8,970 nt of DNA from assembly GCA_016932375.1 (NCBI GenBank), contig JAFGDA010000075.1, forward strand, positions 1 to 8,970. Reading direction: 5' to 3'. Position 1 is the stretch's first letter. Each line of letters opens with the position of its first letter. Positions 1 through 5,598 of this stretch are shown here, one piece after another. The notes under the pieces are model-generated. The model worked only from the letters and a program-made list of their open reading frames with translations. It did not search any database and was not told the DNA's origin. The DNA is from Actinomycetota bacterium. GTDB lineage: Bacteria > Actinomycetota > Humimicrobiia > Humimicrobiales > Humimicrobiaceae. The translations under genes and the position numbers were made by a program.

Positions 1-50
1 TATAAAATAAAAATAAACCTGATCGAATCCTTATTCTTCCGGATAATCAT
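1..50 (-). CDS. Possible 5' end of a gene cut by the left edge
   Basis: An ATG at position 50 opens a minus-strand frame that stays open to the window edge (16 codons). The visible residues are MIIRKNKDSIRFIFIL: a basic start followed by hydrophobic residues, as in a signal peptide or membrane anchor. An SD-like AGGG lies five bases upstream of the ATG, and an extended -10 element (86-94) lies at a suitable distance. So little is visible that no family can be given, and chance is possible. Confidence 0.35.
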   Translation of the reverse strand, partial: MIIRKNKDSIRFIFIL

Positions 51-85
51 AACTTCCCTGCTTTTATGGTACGGGTTATAATATT

Positions 86-94
86 ATTATATCA
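86..94 (-). promoter_or_regulatory. Extended -10 promoter element
   Basis: The minus strand reads TGATATAAT, a perfect TGn plus TATAAT extended -10. No good -35 is seen, as is common for extended -10 promoters. Transcription would begin near 79, about 29 bases before the candidate start codon at 50. The surroundings are AT-rich, so a chance match is possible. Confidence 0.4.
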
Positions 95-490
95 CTGATA
101 AATTTTAAAATACCGGAATGAACCCCTGGTCTCAATAATATTGGAAAAATATTAATATAATCACCGTAATTCTTACGATTATAATCAATGTAATCATAAG
201 GATATTCATGAAAAATACATTTTCAGAATTACCGGCCAATACACAGGAATGATTGTTTTTCTTGTATTTTGCTTATTAATTATCAGTAGTTTATAATTTT
301 TATATAAATATCATTTTATAATTTTTAACTCTACGGATACCTGAATCAGGGAACCTTATAGGTTTTATGTGTCTATTATTTTATATGTCTAATCCATAAA
401 TAGAAGAAGGACAGAAATGGAAAAGAGGATAACTGGAAAAACAGGGTGAAATTATCCGTCAAAGGCTTTGGCAATTGACAATCTTTTTAT
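95..490. other. AT-rich stretch without a convincing gene
   Basis: No supported gene lies here. A 13-bp direct repeat, TTTATAATTTTTA, occurs at 290-302 and 315-327, but in such AT-rich DNA it may be chance. A 14-codon plus-strand frame (208-252) follows an AAGGA but resembles nothing I know. No clear terminator hairpin with a T-run was found after the permease gene that ends at 491. Confidence 0.5.
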
Positions 491-1234
491 CTATTCCCAC
501 CTGAAAAACCTTATTGATACTATAAGGCTTACAACTGTCCATCCCCCCATGGCAGCCAGCTGGATCCATATAGAGCCCAAACCCAGGCCGTCAATTATTA
601 TTGACCTCAGGGCATCTCCCATATGAGTGGAAGGGAGCCCATTTGAAATAACCACCAGAAAATCAGGCATGATGTTGTTTGGAAAAAATATGCCGCCCAG
701 GAATAGGAGGATAAAGAATACAATCAAAATTATGGGCGTTGCACTCCTCACACTTCTTATGAGGCTGGCCAATGCAAAGCCTATGCTCAAAAAACAAATG
801 GCCCCAAAAGTCAGGACCAGCCAGAAATAAAAATAATTGCCCATTATCCTTATATTAAAAGCAAGGATACCGATTGCCAGGAGCAGTATTGTCTGTATCA
901 GGATGACAATATAACGGTGTATTATCTGGGCACCAATAATCGCCTGCCTCTTTATTGGTGTAAGGAATAATCTCCTGTATATTCCCTTACTCCTTTCTTC
1001 CACAAAACTGGTAGCAGAAGACATTATGCCGTTTACCATTACCGCCATAACTATTATACCGGGAAGCATGTATTCAATAGCCCTCATACCATAGTCGTCC
1101 CACACCATATCTCTATATATGAGGCCATACAGGACCATAAAGAATAATGGAAATGCAATGTTCCAGAAAAGCTCATCCTTTTGCCTGATAAACAATTTCA
1201 TCTGCAATAAAACCTGGTTCCTGAATCCACGCAT
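491..1234 (-). CDS. ABC-2 type transporter permease
   Basis: This is the membrane subunit of an ABC exporter in the cytoplasmic membrane. The 247 residues show about six hydrophobic segments (roughly 21-41, 57-77, 106-126, 135-158, 165-185 and 222-243), the usual size and layout of an ABC2_membrane permease. The stretch LFLGGIFFPNNIMP (about 177-190) followed by a helix containing STHMGDALR matches the conserved region before the last segment in daunorubicin/multidrug-type exporters. The ATG at 1234 is supported by an AGGAG seven bases upstream. The gene starts 12 bases after the ATPase stop codon, so the two are surely co-transcribed and translated as a pair. The cargo (drug, lipid or peptide) cannot be told from the sequence. 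Confidence 0.93.
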   Translation of the reverse strand: MRGFRNQVLLQMKLFIRQKDELFWNIAFPLFFMVLYGLIYRDMVWDDYGMRAIEYMLPGIIVMAVMVNGIMSSATSFVEERSKGIYRRLFLTPIKRQAIIGAQIIHRYIVILIQTILLLAIGILAFNIRIMGNYFYFWLVLTFGAICFLSIGFALASLIRSVRSATPIILIVFFILLFLGGIFFPNNIMPDFLVVISNGLPSTHMGDALRSIIIDGLGLGSIWIQLAAMGGWTVVSLIVSIRFFRWE

Positions 1235-1246
1235 AATCAGCTCCTT

Positions 1247-2167
1247 TTATTCCCTTAATTTTTTCCCGGTAAGCTTTAAAAATACATCCTCCAGCGTAGC
1301 TTTTCTTACAGAGATATTCTCTATATTTATATTATTCCCGTCAGCAATCTGTGTAAGCTTTTTTAGCACCTTTGACGAATCTTTTGAGCTGATCGTAAAC
1401 CTGTTATCATCTCTCTGGAATGAAGTACCGGAATTAAATACATCTTTGAATACTTCTTCCACCCTGATGTCGTCACTGCTAAATTCTATTGTGGAATCCA
1501 GTCCGGCATTTGTAATAAGGGCAGAAGGCTTATCCAGTGCAATTATATTCCCCTTATCTATAATACCTACCCTTTTACATAAATATTCAGCTTCTTCCAT
1601 ATAATGGGTAGTGAGGATTACAGTTTTACCCTTATCCCTGAGACCGGTTATTATACCCCACACGTTGCGCCTGGCCTGGGGGTCAAGCCCAGTAGTAGGT
1701 TCGTCAAGGAACAATATGGCAGGATCATTTACGAGGGCCAGGGCCATTGCAACTCTCTGTTTCTGTCCTCCTGAAAGGGTACGGTAATATGCATTCTGTT
1801 TATCGGTAAGCGATACCAGTTCGAGCAGCTCTGTCGTGGGAACAGTACTATTATAATAGCTCCCGAACAATCCGATTACTTCGTTTACCTTTATATGGTC
1901 ATATATGGTAGTGCTCTGAAGTTGCGCACCTATGATCTCCTTTATCTTCCCGGGTTCTTTGCAGGCATCAATGCCGCATATATTTATGGTACCTGAATCC
2001 GGCTTTCTGAGTCCTTCTATCATCTCCACAGTGGTAGTCTTTCCGGCACCATTGGGTCCAAGCAAACCAAATATCTCGCCTTTTTCTATTGCAAAGCTTA
2101 TATTATTTACAGCCACCAGATCACCGTATTTTTTTGTAAGGCCCTTTATTTCCAGTACAGTTTCCAT
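1247..2167 (-). CDS. ABC-2 type transporter ATP-binding protein (DrrA/CcmA-like)
   Basis: This is the cytoplasmic ATPase that drives the exporter whose permease follows it. All nucleotide-binding motifs are intact in 306 residues: Walker A GPNGAGKTT (37-45), a Q-loop glutamine near 82-84, signature LSGGQ (131-135), Walker B ILFLDEP (151-157), the D-loop after it, and the switch histidine H188. The C-terminal extension, ending in TLEDVFLKLTGKKL (291-304), is typical of the DrrA-type subfamily with a DUF4162-like tail. Length is normal for the group. The start is supported by an AGGAAG just upstream of the ATG at 2167. It is the first gene of a two-gene operon probably read from the promoter at 2227-2235. 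Self-resistance or general efflux is the usual role, but no substrate can be assigned. Confidence 0.95.
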   Translation of the reverse strand: METVLEIKGLTKKYGDLVAVNNISFAIEKGEIFGLLGPNGAGKTTTVEMIEGLRKPDSGTINICGIDACKEPGKIKEIIGAQLQSTTIYDHIKVNEVIGLFGSYYNSTVPTTELLELVSLTDKQNAYYRTLSGGQKQRVAMALALVNDPAILFLDEPTTGLDPQARRNVWGIITGLRDKGKTVILTTHYMEEAEYLCKRVGIIDKGNIIALDKPSALITNAGLDSTIEFSSDDIRVEEVFKDVFNSGTSFQRDDNRFTISSKDSSKVLKKLTQIADGNNINIENISVRKATLEDVFLKLTGKKLRE

Positions 2168-2226
2168 ATCTTCCTGCCTTTTATGTTAGTATCTTTGATG
2201 ACATGTTTAAGGTTATTACACAAATG

Positions 2227-2235
2227 ATTATAGCA
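2227..2235 (-). promoter_or_regulatory. Extended -10 promoter of the ABC exporter operon
   Basis: The minus strand reads TGCTATAAT, a perfect extended -10 (TGn TATAAT). The -35 region is poor. Transcription would start near 2220, giving a leader of about 53 bases before the ATPase ATG at 2167, which carries its own SD. Confidence 0.55.
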
Positions 2236-2277
2236 GTTAAACACTGCATGGAAAATATTATTTAATATTTTTTATAC

Positions 2278-2299
2278 TTCTGTTATTAAAATAATAGAA
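2278..2299. repeat. 22-bp imperfect palindrome, operator-like
   Basis: The arms TTCTGTTATT (2278-2287) and AATAATAGAA (2290-2299) are inverted copies with one mismatch and a 2-bp centre. It lies about 43 bp upstream of the exporter -10 element and overlaps the broken 5' edge of the PIN remnant. It could bind a dimeric regulator, but its AT content makes chance plausible. Confidence 0.3.
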
Positions 2300-2544
2300 T
2301 AAATGATATTTTAGCTTATCTTCGTGAACATTGCATAGTTAAGGATTACAAAGAACTTGATAAAAAAGTATGCAGGGATGCAGATGATGACCGCATATTG
2401 GCACTGGCCAAACATACCCATACTGACTATATAATTACGGGAGATGAAGACCTTCTGGTTCTAAAGGATCTTGATTCTATCCCTATAGTAAATCCACGCA
2501 ACTTCTGGAATATTATCAAAGGGAAGGAAGTTATAGATGATTGA
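2290..2544 (+). pseudogene. PIN-domain toxin remnant (C-terminal part only)
   Basis: A frame closed by TGA at 2542-2544 encodes about 84 residues recognisable as the C-terminal half of a PIN-family (VapC-like, COG1569/TIGR00305-type) ribonuclease. It shows CRDADDDRILALA, then DYIITGDEDLLVLKDL, then IPIVNPRNFWNIIKG. The acidic residues of the second half (DADDD and the GDEDL aspartates) are kept. The N-terminal half, with the first catalytic aspartate and its usual LDTNV-like strand, is absent: a TAA at 2287-2289 closes the frame and no start codon or SD is seen. No partner antitoxin is next to it. I read it as a dead 5'-truncated gene. In an intact form it would cleave RNA as the toxin of a toxin-antitoxin pair. 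Confidence 0.8.
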
Positions 2545-2722
2545 AATGTCCAGGGTATCCTTGAGTTCATAGCCTGATATGCCTGATTATTAAATTAAAG
2601 GTTGCGTGCCAAATCCTTGTGTCGTTAGGATGAGTGTCAGGGATTTTGTGAATAGCCTAAATTCTGGGTATGGAGAACCATAAAAACTATAAGTTTTATT
2701 ATTAAACCAGCTGCTTCAAGCC

Positions 2723-3036
2723 CTATCTTCTTGTTTTAATAGTTTCTTTAATCCATGCTGGATCCTTACGCATTGGTAGAACTGCAATGATATATGCAGC
2801 AAACTCTTTAACTATGTCATAATAAATAACATAGGGAAACCGTTTTGCAGGCATTTGATATAAACCATATTTCTTTTTATGTATACCTGCATAAATCACC
2901 AGAGATTCAAATCTGTAATCAGACTATCCAAAAAGTAATTACCAACTCCGGGTCTTTTCTGCTCATAGAAAACTTTTCCATCATCCAGGTCAAAAACTGC
3001 TTCTTTTATGACTAAAACATCTTTTATCTCAATCAT
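2723..3036 (-). pseudogene. ParE/RelE-type toxin, frameshifted
   Basis: The gene begins with the ATG at 3036, which overlaps the antitoxin stop codon (ATGA), the usual coupling in such modules. The first frame reads 46 residues (from MIEIKDVLVIKEAVFD to YFLDSLITDL) and hits TGA at 2896-2898. The next frame continues the same protein: ESLVIYAGIHKKKYGLYQ, AKRFPYVIYYDI, and RKDPAWIKETIKTRR before TAG at 2723-2725. The total of 314 bases is one short of a 104-codon gene, so a single-base deletion near 2905-2915 explains it. The joined protein matches the ParE/RelE-like toxins that pair with small 'addiction module component' antitoxins. The toxin is almost certainly inactive unless the shift is a sequencing error or is bypassed. 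Confidence 0.85.
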
Positions 3037-3233
3037 TTATACATTGCTTTCAATTTATCAATAGAAATAAATTCTGCTTTACCATTTTTCATCTTCCTTT
3101 TTCTCTCTTCAACTACTCCTCTATGCCATTCCGGAGTTTCTATTTCGGATCCTTCATATAAAATGGAATTCCAAAGTTCTTCCATTGTCTGCAGATGTTC
3201 TGCTATACCCATCTTCTTAATAATAATATTCAT
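3033..3233 (-). CDS. Antitoxin of a ParE/RelE-type module (addiction module component family)
   Basis: This small, charged protein of 66 residues resembles the TIGR02574/PF09720 antitoxins. It has a short helix with MEELWNSI (17-24), the PEWH motif (34-37) with following arginine/lysine-rich helix EERKRKMKNGK (42-52), and a final segment SIDKLKAMYK. Such proteins wrap around and neutralise a ParE/RelE-like toxin. The ATG at 3233 is chosen over an in-frame ATG at 3260 because AGGAG sits eight bases before it and the longer form would add nine unconserved residues. Its stop codon overlaps the toxin start by the ATGA arrangement. The toxin is frameshifted, so this now looks like an orphan antitoxin with an apparently intact frame. 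Confidence 0.8.
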   Translation of the reverse strand: MNIIIKKMGIAEHLQTMEELWNSILYEGSEIETPEWHRGVVEERKRKMKNGKAEFISIDKLKAMYK

Positions 3234-3279
3234 AATATCTACTCCTATTTTTAAAACCATTCTTTATTTTTTATTCATT

Positions 3280-3306
3280 AATATAACACTATTCTGCTAT
3301 TTTCAA
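3280..3306 (-). promoter_or_regulatory. Promoter of the toxin-antitoxin operon
   Basis: The minus strand has an extended -10, TGTTATATT (3280-3288), and a TTGAAA -35 (3301-3306), separated by 15 bp. Transcription would start near 3273, about 40 bases before the antitoxin ATG at 3233. No clear operator palindrome was found beside it. Confidence 0.45.
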
Positions 3307-3372
3307 TATTTAATGCATTTACCTAAATAGTCAAAATCATAATTATTAAATTATCAGTAGTATCAGTGGTTA

Positions 3373-3446
3373 TGGAGGCGGCACCCGGACTTGAACCGGG
3401 GATAAAGGTTTTGCAGACCTCTGCCTTACCGCTTGGCTATGCCGCC
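3373..3446 (-). tRNA. tRNA-Cys (anticodon GCA)
   Basis: The full cloverleaf can be drawn: acceptor GGCGGCA pairs with TGCCGCC, followed by discriminator U and an encoded CCA (3373-3375). The T arm contains GGTTCAAGTCC. The anticodon loop CTGCAAA presents GCA (complement at 3412-3414), reading UGC/UGU cysteine codons. U73 is the expected cysteine identity base. It lies 69 bp downstream of the radical SAM gene, on the same strand, but has its own promoter. Confidence 0.97.
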
Positions 3447-3463
3447 GTTTAACACAGAGTGTA

Positions 3464-3492
3464 ATTATAAAATACTTTCAAATAAATGTTAA
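3464..3492 (-). promoter_or_regulatory. Promoter of tRNA-Cys
   Basis: The minus strand has TTAACA (3487-3492) and a perfect TATAAT (3464-3469) with a 17-bp spacer. Transcription would begin about 10 bases before the mature 5' end at 3446, a typical short tRNA leader. Confidence 0.75.
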
Positions 3493-3515
3493 GCCCGGGA
3501 ATGTGATTCCAGTCC

Positions 3516-4532
3516 TTAAAAAATTCCTTCTATCCCTGTTCCGCACTTCATGCATTTTCCGTCTTTAATATGGTTTCCTGTAATGCTGAATCCTGATCTT
3601 TTAAGTATCAGCTCCCCGCAACCAGGACAATATGTATTTTCATGACTGCTACCCGGTATATTGCCTCCATAAACATATTTAAGCCCACTATTTTTTCCTA
3701 TCTCCATTGCCCTTTCTATAAGCTCAATTCCCGTGGGCGGTATATTCGATTTATACTGGGGGTAATAGGCACTTATATGCCAGGGTATGCTCCTATCCAC
3801 TTTAGCCAGGAATCCGGCAATATCCCTTAATTCTTCGTCAGAGCTGTTCATACCGGGAATGATAAGCGTGGTCACTTCCAACCAGATACCCTTCTCCTTT
3901 ATCCTTTTTATATTATCCAGGACAGGTTTGAGTCTTCCACCTATTTTATCCCTATAAGTATCCTCCGAAAAGCTTTTAAGATCCACATTGGCTGCATCCA
4001 GGTATGGCTCTATCATATCCAGCGCCTCATCTGACATGAAACCATTGGTAACAAAAATATTCTTTATATTCCTCTCATGAGCCAGCCTGGCTGTATCATA
4101 TGTATATTCAAAGAAAATTGTGGGCTCCGTGTAAGTATAGGAAATACTTTTACAGTTATATGAAATAGCATGCCTCACAAGTTTTTCAGGAGAAACATAT
4201 TCCCCTTCGATCCTGTTGTGGTCACATGGCGTCTGTGATATCTGGTAATTCTGGCAGAAAAAACATTTAAAATTGCATCCCATTGTGGCAACCGATAACG
4301 AATTTGTACCTGGAAGGAAGTGAAACAGTGGTTTTTTCTCTATTGGATCCACGTTTTCTGCTATAAGCTTTCCATATACCAGTGTATATAACTCTCCATC
4401 CATGTTTTCCCTTACACAGCATTTTCCCCTGTCCCCGGGACCAATGACACACCGGTGATTACAAAGGTCACACCTTGCTTTTTTGGATTCCATCTTTTTA
4501 TAAAGAAGGGCTTCTTTTAATCCTTTATCCAT
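3516..4532 (-). CDS. amrS: AmmeMemoRadiSam system radical SAM enzyme
   Basis: This radical SAM protein is related to pyruvate formate-lyase activating enzymes and belongs to the AmrS group. The 338 residues contain an N-terminal cysteine region (C21, C24, C28, C38, C39), then the [4Fe-4S]/SAM motif CNFKCFFC (C86, C90, C93). The YTYTEPTIFFEY stretch (132-143) and DAANVDLKSF (179-188) are typical of the family. A C-terminal pair of CxxC motifs (302/305 and 327/330) looks like a metal-binding ribbon. The ATG at 4532 is preferred to the GTG at 4541 because AGGTGA lies just before it. The enzyme usually sits with AMMECR1-like and Memo-like genes, and none is in this window. Its reaction remains undefined as far as I know. 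It should be cytoplasmic and oxygen-sensitive. Confidence 0.9.
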   Translation of the reverse strand: MDKGLKEALLYKKMESKKARCDLCNHRCVIGPGDRGKCCVRENMDGELYTLVYGKLIAENVDPIEKKPLFHFLPGTNSLSVATMGCNFKCFFCQNYQISQTPCDHNRIEGEYVSPEKLVRHAISYNCKSISYTYTEPTIFFEYTYDTARLAHERNIKNIFVTNGFMSDEALDMIEPYLDAANVDLKSFSEDTYRDKIGGRLKPVLDNIKRIKEKGIWLEVTTLIIPGMNSSDEELRDIAGFLAKVDRSIPWHISAYYPQYKSNIPPTGIELIERAMEIGKNSGLKYVYGGNIPGSSHENTYCPGCGELILKRSGFSITGNHIKDGKCMKCGTGIEGIF

Positions 4533-4608
4533 TCTTATCACCTGAAACCAATTATCTTTTAAATAATTAATATTCGGTTACATTTATACGCGCTACTTGA
4601 TATATTGA

Positions 4609-4639
4609 TTGATATTTTTTGTATATTTTTTATTATACT
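4609..4639 (+). promoter_or_regulatory. Candidate promoter of the tautomerase gene
   Basis: TTGATA (4609-4614) and TATACT (4634-4639) are separated by 19 bp. Transcription would start near 4646, giving a leader of about 35 bases. The stretch is very AT-rich and holds other partial matches, so the exact pair is uncertain. Confidence 0.35.
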
Positions 4640-4680
4640 TATACTTTATTATATAACAATTTCAAAATATGGAGAAAATT

Positions 4681-4914
4681 ATGCCGCATGTAATAATCAA
4701 GCTATGGCCCGGAAGAACAGAGGATCAAAAAATCCGATTATGCAAAGAAATTGCACGTTCATTGATAGAAATAATAAATGTTCCTGAAAACTCCATCTCA
4801 ATAGCCATTGAAGAAGTCCCCAGTGAAAAATGGGCAGAAGAAGTCTATAAACCTGATATTATCGATAAGAAAGATAACCTTTATATAAAACCAGGGGGTA
4901 ATTCCTTTAAATAA
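4681..4914 (+). CDS. 4-oxalocrotonate tautomerase-like protein
   Basis: A small tautomerase-superfamily protein of 77 residues that would work as an oligomer in the cytoplasm. The ATG at 4681 is chosen over the in-frame ATG at 4669 because the latter overlaps the SD (GGAG six to seven bases before 4681). Starting at 4681 also places proline directly after methionine, so Met removal exposes the N-terminal catalytic proline of this family. An ungapped comparison from memory with Pseudomonas 4-OT keeps Pro1 and Arg11, replaces Arg39 with Ser and Phe50 with Trp, and adds a C-terminal tail of about 14 residues. The VYKPDIIDKKDNLYIKPGG tail is typical of an uncharacterised tautomerase subgroup. The loss of Arg39 suggests a substrate other than 4-oxalocrotonate. 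It is transcribed divergently from amrS and appears to be a single-gene unit. Confidence 0.88.
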   Translation: MPHVIIKLWPGRTEDQKIRLCKEIARSLIEIINVPENSISIAIEEVPSEKWAEEVYKPDIIDKKDNLYIKPGGNSFK

Positions 4915-4956
4915 ACCATTCAGTGAAAAGGACATTTTAATTACTATTGGTTTATT
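4910..4956. repeat. 9-bp inverted repeat between convergent gene ends
   Basis: AATAAACCA (4910-4918) and TGGTTTATT (4948-4956) are exact inverted copies with a 29-base loop. The left arm overlaps the tautomerase stop codon and the right arm overlaps the last codons of the minus-strand remnant. There is no T-run and the stem is weak, so it is a poor terminator candidate. Confidence 0.3.
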
Positions 4957-5213
4957 ACAGGTGAGGCTTTTTCATCGAAAGGTTTCGTCCGCATTGCGAG
5001 TGAAAACAGGTACGGGTAATTTTTTCTTATATGGTTCATGTAACAAATCCATTCATGCACAAGATAACCATAAGCTCTTGTAACATCTACCACAAGATGG
5101 TCATAATCCGCTCCCGGAAAACTACAGCATGAGAGTAAAAGCGCTATTCTTTTATGTTGCAGGCTGTACCTATTTTTTGTAGAGATACAAATTTGGTAAA
5201 TAACAAAATATTG
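4944..5213 (-). pseudogene. Unrecognised coding remnant abutting tRNA-Leu
   Basis: A minus-strand frame, open from the tRNA-Leu gene down to TAG at 4944-4946, encodes 89 residues without an acceptable start codon near its beginning. From about 5153 downward it reads like real protein: KRIALLLSCCSFPGADYDHL, then VTRAYGYLVHEWICYMNHIR, then KNYPYLFSLAMRTKPFDEK. The tyrosine- and tryptophan-rich, amphipathic pattern and sensible codons argue for a former C-terminal domain. I do not recognise the family with confidence. An ATG with a good GGGAG (minus strand, near 5112) lies in another frame and stops after five codons. The 5' part of the gene seems lost, with the tRNA directly upstream. An intact short protein from an internal GTG cannot be excluded. 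Confidence 0.5.
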
Positions 5214-5214
5214 C

Positions 5215-5303
<89 letters not shown>

Positions 5304-5460
5304 AGATATGTCCTTAGCCGCTCAACAGTTTCATTCCTGATAATCCAGCTGGCATCGAATATTTTAGAATCATTCAACAGAACTAAAAAAATGCATCCTG
5401 GCTTCCTGTTCAATTTCCCGGGAATGAAAGTAAATCAACACATCCTAAAAATGCCATATA

Positions 5461-5489
5461 ATTCTAAAAATAATATTTATTAATGTCAA
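5461..5489 (-). promoter_or_regulatory. Near-consensus promoter upstream of tRNA-Leu
   Basis: The minus strand has a perfect TTGACA (5484-5489), a 17-bp spacer, and TAGAAT (5461-5466, five of six). Transcription would start near 5454, about 150 bases before the tRNA 5' end at 5303. It is the only strong promoter visible between the binding-protein gene and the tRNA. Confidence 0.65.
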
Positions 5490-5572
5490 TAAACATTTAT
5501 TTTACAGTTTCTAATTTTGATAATCTGGTTATCCCGGCGCCATCCAGGCTCCGCTTCTGCTGCTGCAATACG

Positions 5573-5595
5573 CAGGTTTATTCTTATAAAACCTG
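5573..5595. terminator. Stem-loop just after the binding-protein gene
   Basis: CAGGTTT (5573-5579) and AAACCTG (5589-5595) form a perfect 7-bp stem with a 9-base loop, starting four bases after the stop codon at 5599. No T-run follows on the minus strand, so it is not a classic intrinsic terminator. It may protect the 3' end of the mRNA or help weak termination. Confidence 0.35.
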
Positions 5596-5598
5596 TCG

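Noticed and set aside
208..252. 14-codon plus-strand frame (MKNTFSELPANTQE) preceded by AAGGA
   Set aside because: Too short, no resemblance to a known peptide, and no convincing -35/-10 pair in front of it.
417..449. 10-codon plus-strand frame after a purine-rich AGAAGAAGGA
   Set aside because: Very short, and purine-rich stretches are common here. Nothing supports expression.
1119..1604. 161-codon plus-strand frame across the ABC exporter genes
   Set aside because: It lies antisense to two clearly real genes, with serine/phenylalanine-rich composition typical of a shadow frame.
2680..2700. AT-rich hairpin (AAAACT / AGTTTT) downstream of the broken toxin
   Set aside because: The stem is short and nearly all A-T, too weak to call a terminator.
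3353..3370. Direct repeat TATCAGTAG / TATCAGTGG just after the tRNA-Cys 3' end
   Set aside because: Only two 9-bp imperfect units. It does not match the tRNA 3' end, so it is not an attachment-site duplication.
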